64,000 nt of DNA, taken from the NCBI GenBank assembly GCA_963784995.1, contig CAWATZ010000024.1, positions 372,001-436,000 on the forward strand. Reading direction: 5' to 3'. The position numbers and the translations under genes are program-made. Source of the DNA: CAWATZ01 sp963784995 (GTDB lineage: Bacteria; Planctomycetota; Planctomycetia; Gemmatales; Gemmataceae). The notes under the pieces were generated by a model, which worked only from the letters and a program-made list of their open reading frames with translations, was not told the DNA's origin and did not search any database. Below are positions 49,759-58,468 of the stretch, piece by piece (position 1 is the stretch's first letter; each line of letters starts with the position of its first letter).

Positions 49759-52221
49759 TCACCCATTTGCCAGCTCATTGAGGAAACTCCGCACCTTGTC
49801 CTCTTGCAGTCCCATGCGGCAGTCGATGACGTGCATCTTGGGCAGATGCATCCCCAGCCGCTGTTTTTCGTTCGGGGGGCCTTCGTAGACCGCCAGCGCC
49901 CGCAGCGGCTTGTCGCGGCGGTACAAAATCTTGCGCCATTGCCGCAGTTGCTCCCGGACCCATTGCTCGGTGATCTCGCCGTAAACGATGATCAGCCCAT
50001 CGCAGTCCAGCAGGTTGGCTTCCAGGTCCTGGCGGATCTCGTCGGGCCGGCCTTCGTGCATCGGCAAGGCGTAGGAGCAGCCGCTCTGTTCCAGCAGGCC
50101 GCACAGATTGTCGGTGAGCGGCATGTCCTCCCGGCCGACGTTGATGAACACAAACGCCTGGTCCGCCATGGGCTTTGGCTCGGCACTCTTCGCCGTCCGC
50201 CGTTTGACTTCCTGAGAAGCCCGCGCCACCACATCGCGCTTGAACAGTTCCAGCTCCACCGCCTGGACGTGCTTGCCGTTGACGAAGGCGGCATGTTCCG
50301 GGTCGCGGACGTGGGCGGGATCGAGCGTCAGGTCGCGCCACTGGAAAAGCGGCAGGTCTCGCTGCGCGGCGACATCATACTGCAACCCGGCGTAGCTGCG
50401 CGATCCTCCGGGCGGTTTCTTGCCGGGGAACGGGCCGACCAGCTGGACGAACAGCAGGCAGCTGGTCAGGTCCTTTTCCAGGGCCACCCGGAACTCGCCC
50501 GGATCGCGCGGATACCAGCGCGACGGCAGCACCGTGAAGCCGTACTGGTTCAGGTAACGCTCGACTTCCTCCCGGAGCGGGTCCAGATCGTCCGTCACCT
50601 CGGCGAGATAGACGGCGTGCGTGGACTTGGAATCGATGGTGACGGTTACAGCCGCCGGCTCTTCTTTTCCGCTCATCCCCTGCAGGCGTTTGTGAACGGC
50701 ACGGGCCAGGTCGTCCAGGCGGGCGTAATACTCGTGATCGACTTCCGGCCTGGGACGCGGATAGCCGAGGATGCTCGGCGTGTTGCCGTCGGTCAATTTC
50801 CAGAACGAATGGGAGCGCAGTCCCGTCAGTTCCGCCGGCCGGCCCTCGACGCGATCGCCTTCGACGACGACAACGCTCTCGCTGGCCAGATGCCGCCGCA
50901 GCAGGTTGACCAACCCGCTCGCATTCCGGTTCCAGGCCGCGAGCCAGCCCGGCGACAGCACCAGCAGCACCGAGGCGGTCTGTTCCAGCCGCTGGGTGAG
51001 CGCGTCATTCCCTTCCGCTTGCCGCAGCAGCTCCTCGTCCATCCACACTGACACGGCCCGGTCCCCGTTCAGCTGGCGCAGCCGCCAATCGAGATTGTCG
51101 ATCAGCGTTGTCACCCAGCCGGCGAAGCCGCTGCCGGGCGGGGGGACGTCGTCGCCCGGAAAGTAGCAGACGAACAGATCGTGGCGGCATCCCGGAACGA
51201 CCGCGGGCCGCAGGCTGGCCTCCCGGCGCAGGGCTCGCGCCTTTTCCAGCACCGGCGCCGTTTGCCACGCCTCCAGTGCCGCCACCAGCTCGCGCATGGA
51301 CTGGTAGCGTGCCCTGGGTGTCCGCGACAGGGCACGCAGACAGATCGCCTCCAGCCCTGGATCGACGCCCGGACGATGCTGGGACGGCCGGGGCGGATCT
51401 TTGGTCAGGATCTGTGCCAGGACCGAGGCGATCGTTCCCTCGAACGGCAGCCGGCGGCACAGCAGCTGGTAGAAGACCACTCCCAGGCTGTAAACGTCGG
51501 CGGTGGGCCCCGAGGCCTGCGGGTCTCCTTCGAGCTGCTCCGGTGCCATGTACGCGGGCGAGCCGACGATGGCCCCGACTTGCGTGATCGCCGCTTCGCC
51601 CTTCTGGTCGCGGCGGGCCAGGCCAAAGTCCATCACGATCGGCTCGCCGCGGCGATCGATCATGACGTTGGACGGCTTCAGGTCGCGATGCACGATCCCG
51701 GCCTGGTGGGCCTCGGCCAGCGCCAGGGCCACCTTGCGAACGATCTCGACGGCATTGAGCGAATCGGCGGCTTGCGGGTCTTTGAGCCAGTCGGCCAGGT
51801 CCTTGCCCTCGACGTAATCCATCGTCAGGAAATGGATGCCGTCCTGCTGGCCGACGTCGTGGACGGCACAGAGATTGGGATGGTGCAGCGTCGCCATCGC
51901 CCGCGCTTCGCGATAGAAGCGTTCGACCTGGGCGGCATTCTCGCGGGCGCCGAAGCGCGGCACCTTCAGGGCGACGTTGCGGTCGAGCTGGGTGTCGCGT
52001 GCCAGGTAGACCGAGCCCATGCCGCCGCTGCCCAGCTTGCGGAGGATGCGGTAACGGCCAAACTCGGTGGGCAGGCTCTCGGAGGCAGCCGGCCCTCGTT
52101 CCGGCGTGGACTCCTCCGCGGACAGAAAGACGCCTGTCTCCTCGCTGGCGGACCTGCCTTCCGAAGGATTGGGTTTCGGCGCAGCCTGGGACCCGTCATT
52201 CGTCGTGGATGAGGAAGACAC
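49759..52221 (-). CDS. Ser/Thr kinase fused to TIR and TIR-like domains
   Basis: An 820-residue protein from a GTG at 52221 with GGAG 8 nt upstream; the open frame continues to 53772 only as a shadow of the DUF1501 gene. The Hanks kinase is at about 56-320: LGSGGMGSVYLAR, K86 in VALKV, HRDLKPSNV with D180, DFGLA at 198-202, and GSPAYMAPEQ. A TIR-type region comes next (346-515: HDLFVCYFPGDD, VWMDEELL, VLLVLSPGWLAAW). Two further TIR-like regions start with HAVYLAEVTDDLDPLREEVE (about 535) and AFVFINVGREDMPLTDNL (687). TIR domains bind partners or cleave NAD; catalytic Glu assignment is uncertain. Cytosolic and probably signalling with the downstream nSTAND protein. Confidence 0.85.
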   Translation of the reverse strand: MSSSSTTNDGSQAAPKPNPSEGRSASEETGVFLSAEESTPERGPAASESLPTEFGRYRILRKLGSGGMGSVYLARDTQLDRNVALKVPRFGARENAAQVERFYREARAMATLHHPNLCAVHDVGQQDGIHFLTMDYVEGKDLADWLKDPQAADSLNAVEIVRKVALALAEAHQAGIVHRDLKPSNVMIDRRGEPIVMDFGLARRDQKGEAAITQVGAIVGSPAYMAPEQLEGDPQASGPTADVYSLGVVFYQLLCRRLPFEGTIASVLAQILTKDPPRPSQHRPGVDPGLEAICLRALSRTPRARYQSMRELVAALEAWQTAPVLEKARALRREASLRPAVVPGCRHDLFVCYFPGDDVPPPGSGFAGWVTTLIDNLDWRLRQLNGDRAVSVWMDEELLRQAEGNDALTQRLEQTASVLLVLSPGWLAAWNRNASGLVNLLRRHLASESVVVVEGDRVEGRPAELTGLRSHSFWKLTDGNTPSILGYPRPRPEVDHEYYARLDDLARAVHKRLQGMSGKEEPAAVTVTIDSKSTHAVYLAEVTDDLDPLREEVERYLNQYGFTVLPSRWYPRDPGEFRVALEKDLTSCLLFVQLVGPFPGKKPPGGSRSYAGLQYDVAAQRDLPLFQWRDLTLDPAHVRDPEHAAFVNGKHVQAVELELFKRDVVARASQEVKRRTAKSAEPKPMADQAFVFINVGREDMPLTDNLCGLLEQSGCSYALPMHEGRPDEIRQDLEANLLDCDGLIIVYGEITEQWVREQLRQWRKILYRRDKPLRALAVYEGPPNEKQRLGMHLPKMHVIDCRMGLQEDKVRSFLNELANG

Positions 52222-52319
52222 GATTCGGGGCTCCGGTGTCAGGTCAGTGTCTGTAACAACCCCTGATGTTACCCCCGCGGAGCAACGGCTGCAACCGGAT
52301 TCACCGAAAAGACGCTGGA

Positions 52320-53798
52320 TCACGCCAGCAGCTTGTTGACCACCTTGCCGGCCACGTCGGTCAGACGGAAGTCGCGGCCCTGGAAGCGGTAGGTCAGCTT
52401 CTTGTGGTCCATGCCGAACAGGTGCAAGATCGTGGCGTGCAGGTCGTTGACGTGGACCGGATCCTCGGCGATGCCCCAGCCGATCTCGTCGCTCTTGCCG
52501 AGCACCTGGCCGCCCTTGATGCCGCCGCCGGCCAGCCACAGCGAGAAGGCGAAGGGGTGATGATCGCGGCCGGTGACGTTCTTGCTGCCGCCGCGGTTCT
52601 CGCCCAGCGGCGTCCGGCCGAACTCGCTCATCCAGATCACCAGCGTCGAGTCGAGCAGGCCGCGCTGCTTCAGGTCCTTCAGCAGGGCCGCGATCGGCTG
52701 GTCGGCCATGCCGCAGTTGAAGCTCAGCTCGGTGTCGAGGTTGCTGTGGTGGTCCCAGGAAGCGTGCATCAGGTTGACGAAGCGGACGCCGCGCTCGACC
52801 AGGCGCCGTGCCAGCAGGCAGTTGGTCGCGAAGGCGTTGTACTGGCCCTTGCCGCCGCCCCGGTGCGGACCCGTGACCGCCCGGTCCGGCCGGCCGACTC
52901 CATACGCATCGAGCGTCTGCTTGCTTTCCTTGCTCAGGTCGATCAGCTCCGGGGCGGCCGACTGCATCCGGAAGGCCAGCTCGTAGGAGGCGATCCGGCT
53001 GCTGATCTCGGGGTCGCCGCTGGCCTCGTGGCGGTGCTGGTTGAGGTCGCGCAGGGCCTCGATGGTCTTCTGCTGCATGGCATCGGTCAGGCCGGCGGGG
53101 TTGTTCAGGTTCAGCACCGGCTCGCCCTGGTTGCGGAACAGGACGCCCTGGTAGGTGGACGGCAAGAAGCCGCTGCCCCAGACGGTCGCCCCGGCGCTGT
53201 TGCCCCGGCCGGCCGTCAGCACCACGTAGCCGGGCAGGTTGCGCGACTGCGAGCCCAGGCCGTAGAGCAGCCAGGAGCCCATGCTGGGCCGGCCAAAGGT
53301 CGGCACGCCGGTGACCATCATCAGCTGGCCGGGGTGGTGGTTGAACGCCTCGGTGTGCATCGACCGCACCAGGGCGATGTCGTCCGCGCAAGTGCCCAGG
53401 TGCGGCAGCAGGTCGGATAGTTCCATGCCGCACTGGCCGTGCTTCTTGAACTTGCGCGGCGAGCCGAGCAGCCGGGCCCCTTCCTTCTGGATGAAGGCAA
53501 AGCGGACCTTCTCGGTCAGCGAATCGGGCAGCTTCTGGCCGTGCAGTTCGTTCAGCTTCGGCTTGGGATCGAACAGGTCGATCTGGCTCGGCGCCCCTTC
53601 CAGGTAGATGCAGATGCACGCCTTCGCCTTCGGGGCAAAGTGCGGCAGCCGGGGAGCGAGGGGATTGCTCGGCTCGTCGGCGAGCAGACCGTCCTGGCGG
53701 AGCATCGAGGCCAGGGCCAGCAGGCCGATGCCGCTGGAGGAGGAAGTCAGGAACTGGCGGCGCGACTGCCACAGGGGCGATTCAGGTGCAGGGTGCAT
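52320..53798 (-). CDS. DUF1501 family (sulfatase-like) exported protein
   Basis: A 492-residue DUF1501 member. The N-terminus SRRQFLTSSSSGIGLLALAS is a twin-arginine signal. Family motifs include CIYLEGAPSQIDLFDPKP, HTEAFNHHPGQLMMVTGV, MHASWDHHSN, WMSEFGRTPLG and GRDHHPFAFSLWLAGGG, which carry the predicted metal ligands of a phosphatase/sulfatase-like fold. It belongs with the PSD1 gene at 55237-57759, but two other genes (parA-like and a small unknown) now separate them. The gap to the upstream gene is 22 bp, so cotranscription is likely. Confidence 0.93.
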   Translation of the reverse strand: MHPAPESPLWQSRRQFLTSSSSGIGLLALASMLRQDGLLADEPSNPLAPRLPHFAPKAKACICIYLEGAPSQIDLFDPKPKLNELHGQKLPDSLTEKVRFAFIQKEGARLLGSPRKFKKHGQCGMELSDLLPHLGTCADDIALVRSMHTEAFNHHPGQLMMVTGVPTFGRPSMGSWLLYGLGSQSRNLPGYVVLTAGRGNSAGATVWGSGFLPSTYQGVLFRNQGEPVLNLNNPAGLTDAMQQKTIEALRDLNQHRHEASGDPEISSRIASYELAFRMQSAAPELIDLSKESKQTLDAYGVGRPDRAVTGPHRGGGKGQYNAFATNCLLARRLVERGVRFVNLMHASWDHHSNLDTELSFNCGMADQPIAALLKDLKQRGLLDSTLVIWMSEFGRTPLGENRGGSKNVTGRDHHPFAFSLWLAGGGIKGGQVLGKSDEIGWGIAEDPVHVNDLHATILHLFGMDHKKLTYRFQGRDFRLTDVAGKVVNKLLA

Positions 53799-53820
53799 CG
53801 GTTAATCTCTTGAAAGAGGG

Positions 53821-54363
53821 TTACTCAGCCTTTTTCTTGCTCAGGTCACGATCCAGAATCAACTTCGTCCAGCCCGCCAAGCTCCGATCCTCGGGGGACA
53901 TGAGTTGCACGGAGGCAATGATTGCTCGGACTTTTTCTGCTGGCATGGGTAACAACTGCCGGATCAGGGACTCAACGAGCTTCTTGCGTCCGGTCGGCGG
54001 TGGGGAGGCAGGATCGATTCCCACTGTGAACACCTGAAGGTCCCGCACTGCGGGAAGGAGACGTTTGCCCATCAAGTCGTCATGGAAGCCAAGGAGCAGC
54101 CGAGCCTTCTCCGGTTCAGACTTTTCCAAGTCGATCAGGAGTGAACGGAGTTTCGCCGCGCCGCTCGGGGCTTCGGGCCGGTGCGTTTGCTGGCTCTGAG
54201 CCTGCCGGCCCGCTTCGGCCACGGCGGCAAGCACGGTAGCCAGTTGCTCCGAGAAAGCAGGAGAGGAAAGCTCTTTGGCAAGTGCTGCAAAGGTTTCCGG
54301 TCCATACTTCGTGAGCAGGCGGGCAATTTCCTCCAGCAGCTCAAACTCCCCTCGCTCACTCAC
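53821..54363 (-). CDS. Hypothetical helical protein, ParA partner
   Basis: A 180-residue, mostly helical charged protein that I do not recognise. Its ATG overlaps the ParA stop (ATGA, 54360-54363), so translation is coupled. Segments LEEIARLLTKYGPETFAALA and PEKARLLLGFHDDLMGKRLL suggest helical packing. It is neither a clear ParB (no DNA-binding helix-turn-helix seen) nor a known centromere binder, but ParA ATPases usually act with the gene next to them. The role is inferred only from position. Confidence 0.65.
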   Translation of the reverse strand: MSERGEFELLEEIARLLTKYGPETFAALAKELSSPAFSEQLATVLAAVAEAGRQAQSQQTHRPEAPSGAAKLRSLLIDLEKSEPEKARLLLGFHDDLMGKRLLPAVRDLQVFTVGIDPASPPPTGRKKLVESLIRQLLPMPAEKVRAIIASVQLMSPEDRSLAGWTKLILDRDLSKKKAE

Positions 54364-55225
54364 AGAGCTATCCTCCGAGCCAGTTCCCGGGCGAACGTGT
54401 GGAAACGCAATTTCTTCTTGGTCTGGGCACGCGACGTCGTGTAGATCGACTGGCCTTCCCGAGCGCCTTTCGGGTAGGAGCGGGAATAGGAAACCTCAGC
54501 GTCGAAGACGAACCACCCATGCTGACCTGCAAGCTGCCGGACTTCAGCTTTCGCGAGTGCTTCTTCCGGTGCATAGTCCGTGGTCGCGTTGAAAACGACT
54601 CCCGCTAATTGCAACGGATGCGCTGGATACTCTGCCTGGAAGTCGCGCATCGAGCGGACCAGCAAGGGCAGGCCAACGGCCGACAGGTATTCAGGCTTGA
54701 CTGGAACGAGCAGGTAATCGCTGGCCAGGTACGCTGCCGTCGTGAGTAAGGATTCCGTGGCGCACAATCGATCAAGATCAAATCGTAACTCGCTTCGATC
54801 TCCGACACCGCTCGCGCCAGTTCGCTTTCTTTGTGCGGGTAGGGGGTTTTCAACGTGAAAGCCAGATCAAGTCGAGAGGGGATGAGATCGATCCTTCCGC
54901 CTCGCGGCGTGGCCATGCAATTGTTGACCGCGTCCCGGACGTTCAATGGTGTTGCCGGAGCGTGAGGAGAGCGTGTACTTCGCTCGAAGACATCCCAAAT
55001 CGTCGGCTGCCCGGCTCTGAGCAAGCGTTCGTAACTCGGTTGTCCAAGAAGATACTGGCTGGCATTGAACTGCGGATCGAGGTCGATGACCAACACCTTC
55101 CTGGCATTCTCCTGCAAGGCAAAATGCCAATCCCCTCCGAGGGCAAAATGCCAGGCGAGGTTCACGGTCAACGTCGATTTGCCGACGCCCCCCTTCATGT
55201 TGATCAAGGCGACCTTTTTTTCCAT
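54360..55225 (-). CDS. ParA/MinD-type ATPase (frameshifted)
   Basis: A protein of about 288 residues from ATG 55225 (MEKKVALINMKGGVGKST). The deviant Walker A KGGVGKST is at 11-18, VLVIDLDPQFNAS (Walker A') follows, and DLILIDC is Walker B. Near 54759 one base is lost: the first frame drifts after DCAP to a stop at 54605, while ATESLLTTAAYLASDYLLVP continues the protein to a stop at 54360. ParA proteins move plasmids, chromosomes or protein complexes along DNA. It begins 11 bp after the PSD1 stop and overlaps the next gene, so it sits inside a PSD1-DUF1501 operon, an unusual place. Confidence 0.82.
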
Positions 55226-55236
55226 GAGCGTTGTCC

Positions 55237-57759
55237 TCACTCCCGTGTGACGGCTTCATCCAGGTTGAGCAGCGCACGCGCCAGCACAACCCAGGCCGCC
55301 CCTTCAGCTTCGTCACCCGCGGTCTTCTTGCCAGCCAGTTTCGTCGCTTCCTCCGGGTTCGCCTTGCACAGCATCAGCAAGTCATCGTGCAGCCGCTCCA
55401 ACCGCAACAACTCTGCCTTCGAGGGCTCCCGTGCTACGCATAACCGAAAGCCGTGCCGCAGTCGCTCAGCCGTCGTTTTCTTTTCCTCGACCAGCCGCCG
55501 GCCTAACGCTTGCGCGCACTCCACGAACACCGTGTCATTCAGCAGCGTCAGCGCCTGCAGCGGCGTATTGGAGCGCTCCCGGCGGACGCAGCAGACGTTG
55601 GAGTCGGGAGCGTCGAAGGTCATCAGCATCGGGAAGGGGCTGGTCCGCTGGAACCAGACGTACAACCCCCGGCGGTAGCGGTCCGGCCCAGTGCTTTCGA
55701 TCCAGCGAGCGCTGTTGGCGTAGGTCAGCTCGCTGATTCCCGGCGGCTGCGGCGGCCGAACGCTGGGACCGCCGATGGTCCGGCTCAGCAGGCCGCTCGC
55801 CGCCAGGCAGCTGTCGCGGACAATCTCCGCCTCCAGCCGCATGCGCACCTGCCGGGCCAGCAGTGTGTTGTACGGATCGCGCTGCGTCAGCTCGGGCCGG
55901 GTCTTCGAGGACTGCCGGTAGGTACTGCTGGTCACGATCAGGCGGTGCAGTGCCTTCAGGCTCCACTTCTGCCGCATCAGCTCCGAGGCCAGGTAGTCGA
56001 GCAATTCGGGGTGAGTCGGCTTGTCGCCCTGAGTGCCGAAGTCCTCCAGCGTGGCGACCAGGCCGCGACCGAAATACTTGTGCCAGACCCAGTTGACGGC
56101 GATTCGTGCGGTCAGCGGATGGTCCGGCCGGACCATCCAGCGGGCCAGGTCGAGTCGGGTCGGCTTGTCATTCCCCTTCAGGGCCGGCAGCACAGCGGGA
56201 GTCCCCGGCTGGACCTCGACACCTTTACGCAGGAAGTCGCCGCGAATCATGACGTGGGTCTTGCGGGGAGCGCCGAGTGCCAGGGTCTGGACCAGCGTGC
56301 CGGTCGGCGGCTTCTTCTGGTGGTCGGTCACCGCCTTGACCAGGGCGGTCAGCTTGGGATCGCTCTTGCCCAGGTGGTCGCTCAGGGTCTGCTGCTGCTT
56401 GGCAGTGCGCTTGCCGGCCTCGACCTGGAGGACGTCGCGAACCGGCGCGGGCAGGGCCTGACGCTCGGCCGGCGTGAGGGCCTTCTCCCATGCAACGACC
56501 TTGGGAGCCAGCGTCTTGACGCGGTAAGTCGCGACAGCGGCTTGCAATTCCTTGAGTCGGGCCTCGTAAGCGACCCGTTGGCGCTTGACAATCTCGGCCT
56601 CGCCCAGGACTGGGGCCGGCAGATTCACCTCCACGTCGCTGTTGAAGAATGCCAGCATCTGGTAATACTCGCGCTGGCTGAACGGATCGTACTTGTGGTC
56701 GTGGCACTGGGCACAGCCGAGGGTCAGGCCAAGGAATACCCGGGTGGTGGTGTTGACCCGATCGATCACCTGCTCGACCCGGAACTGCTCCTGATCGACT
56801 CCGCCCTCGCGGTTGGTCAGGGTGTTGCGATGAAACCCGGTCGCGGCCTTCTGCTCGGTGGTCGCCCCGGGCAGCAGATCGCCGGCCAGCTGCTCGACGA
56901 GGAACTGGTCATAAGGCAGATCACGATTGAGGGCGTCAATGAGCCAGTGCCGATAGCGCCAGGCGAACGGCCGGCCGGTGTCCTTCTCGTAGCCGTCGGA
57001 GTCGGCGTAGTGCGCGACATCGAGCCAGTGCCGGCCCCAGCGCTCGCCGTAATGCGGCGAGGCCAGCAGCCGATCCACCAGGCGTTCGTAAGCAGTGGGC
57101 CGGGTGTCGGCCAGGAAGTCGTCCACTTCCTGAGGCGAGGGCGGCAAGCCCAGAATGTCCAGGCTCAGGCGGCGGATCAGCGTCACGCGGTCGGCCTCGC
57201 CGGCCGGCGCGACCTTTTCCCTTTCCAGCCGGGCCAGGACGAAGCGATCGACGTCGTTCCGCACCCAGCCGCCTGGCGACACCGCAGGAGGAGCGGGGCG
57301 CTTGATCGGCTGAAACGCCCAGTGGCTCGACCGCGTTTGCTGGGTGACGGTGCTGTCGCTGCCTTCCCACTTGATCCCTTGCTCGATCCAGGCCCGCAGC
57401 AGGCCGACCTCCGCGGCGCTGAGGGCCGGCTTGCCTACCGGAGGCATGATCTCATCCTTGACCAGTCCGGCCACCAGGCGAAGCAGCCGGCTGCCGTTCG
57501 GGTCGCCGGGTTTGAGGACCGGGCCGCCATCGCCGCCTTGCAGGGCCGCCTGGCGGCTGTCGAGGCGCAGTCCTCCGCGATGCTTCTGGGCGTCATGGCA
57601 GCCCAGGCACGAGCGCGCCAGCAGCGGCTTGACGTCCCGGGCAAAGTCGATGGTCTTGCCGGCGGCCGGCGGCAGCTGTTTCGCCGGGGCGGGAGTGTCG
57701 GCGGCAAAAGCGGGAAGGCACAGCACCAGCGCGAAGGAGGAGGCAAGCAGGCGGGTCAT
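55237..57759 (-). CDS. PSD1 / planctomycete cytochrome C domain protein (DUF1549-DUF1553)
   Basis: An 840-residue secreted protein. The start is ATG 57759, which gives a signal peptide (LLASSFALVLCLPAFAA); the longer frame to 57882 does not. Domain order: planctomycete cytochrome C (PSCyt1) with CLGCHDAQKH, DUF1549 (RRLSLDILGLPPSPQEVDDF and HYGERWGRHWLDVAHYADS), a second haem motif CAQCHDHKYDP, a helical linker, then DUF1553 (LARWMVRPDHPLTARIAVN, ending near REPSKAEL). This is the full-length family architecture. It works in the periplasm, presumably in electron transfer or polysaccharide use, and starts the run that includes the DUF1501 gene. Confidence 0.93.
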   Translation of the reverse strand: MTRLLASSFALVLCLPAFAADTPAPAKQLPPAAGKTIDFARDVKPLLARSCLGCHDAQKHRGGLRLDSRQAALQGGDGGPVLKPGDPNGSRLLRLVAGLVKDEIMPPVGKPALSAAEVGLLRAWIEQGIKWEGSDSTVTQQTRSSHWAFQPIKRPAPPAVSPGGWVRNDVDRFVLARLEREKVAPAGEADRVTLIRRLSLDILGLPPSPQEVDDFLADTRPTAYERLVDRLLASPHYGERWGRHWLDVAHYADSDGYEKDTGRPFAWRYRHWLIDALNRDLPYDQFLVEQLAGDLLPGATTEQKAATGFHRNTLTNREGGVDQEQFRVEQVIDRVNTTTRVFLGLTLGCAQCHDHKYDPFSQREYYQMLAFFNSDVEVNLPAPVLGEAEIVKRQRVAYEARLKELQAAVATYRVKTLAPKVVAWEKALTPAERQALPAPVRDVLQVEAGKRTAKQQQTLSDHLGKSDPKLTALVKAVTDHQKKPPTGTLVQTLALGAPRKTHVMIRGDFLRKGVEVQPGTPAVLPALKGNDKPTRLDLARWMVRPDHPLTARIAVNWVWHKYFGRGLVATLEDFGTQGDKPTHPELLDYLASELMRQKWSLKALHRLIVTSSTYRQSSKTRPELTQRDPYNTLLARQVRMRLEAEIVRDSCLAASGLLSRTIGGPSVRPPQPPGISELTYANSARWIESTGPDRYRRGLYVWFQRTSPFPMLMTFDAPDSNVCCVRRERSNTPLQALTLLNDTVFVECAQALGRRLVEEKKTTAERLRHGFRLCVAREPSKAELLRLERLHDDLLMLCKANPEEATKLAGKKTAGDEAEGAAWVVLARALLNLDEAVTRE

Positions 57760-57888
57760 GGCAGACGCATCCAAACGAGGCAGGGAGGAACACCCCTGTA
57801 TCCTACCGAGAGGATGTATCCAGGAAAAGCAGAATTCGGCCGGGACAGCGCTGGGAACGGGCGCTTCTCCTCGCGTTCTCATCAGCCA

Positions 57889-58467
57889 TCACGCAAACGC
57901 GGTCGGCTGGAGCAGGACGTCCAGCGTGTGCATCACCTTCCGGAAATCGGCGTCGGACAGTACGGGGCGGGCCGGTTCGATCGCCAGATCCTGCTCCAGC
58001 TCCACCCAGCTGCGGCAGCCGGCGTAAGCAGGCGTTTCGGTCAGCTCGTGGGCCGGCGTGACCTCGTAAACGCGCACGGCCAGCACAAACAGCCCCGGCC
58101 GGCGATAGAAGAACCGCTGCCGCACCGCCTCCTCCGACCACAGATGCAGGCCGGCCAGCTTCATCGCCCCGACAATGTCGTGCAGCTGGTAAATCCCCTC
58201 CACTTCGGCAAAGTGCGACAGGCGGAGCGTTCCTTCGGGCGGCCGATGGGTTTCTACCTCTTCAAGCAACGGCCGGGCTTCGGGGACCAGGGCCCCGGCG
58301 TTCTGATGCAAGAAGGTGGGGTAGAGCCAGAAACGCCGCTGCTCCGGCTCGAACAGGTCGCCGCGCTCGGCGATGCCGCCCTTGCGCAGGATGATCGCTT
58401 GCCGGCCCTCGGCCAGGGCCCGGCAGATGACGGCCCATTCCTTGAAGGCGTGACGCAGTCCGGCCAT
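57889..58467 (-). CDS. DUF1802 family protein
   Basis: A 192-residue DUF1802 protein: FKEWAVICRALAEGRQAI, LRKGGIAERGDLFEPEQRRF, LYPTFLHQ, and the middle strand FYRRPGLFVLAVRVYEV. The family is conserved in cyanobacteria and planctomycetes and has no known function. It begins 1 bp after the gpsA stop, so the two are cotranscribed and perhaps coupled. It is cytosolic, with no signal peptide, and length is typical. Confidence 0.88.
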   Translation of the reverse strand: MAGLRHAFKEWAVICRALAEGRQAIILRKGGIAERGDLFEPEQRRFWLYPTFLHQNAGALVPEARPLLEEVETHRPPEGTLRLSHFAEVEGIYQLHDIVGAMKLAGLHLWSEEAVRQRFFYRRPGLFVLAVRVYEVTPAHELTETPAYAGCRSWVELEQDLAIEPARPVLSDADFRKVMHTLDVLLQPTAFA

Positions 58468-58468
58468 G

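Noticed and set aside
49759..53772. A single 1337-codon minus-strand gene
   Set aside because: Its front half is an Arg/Pro-rich shadow of the DUF1501 gene in another frame. The kinase begins at a GTG with a ribosome site at 52221.
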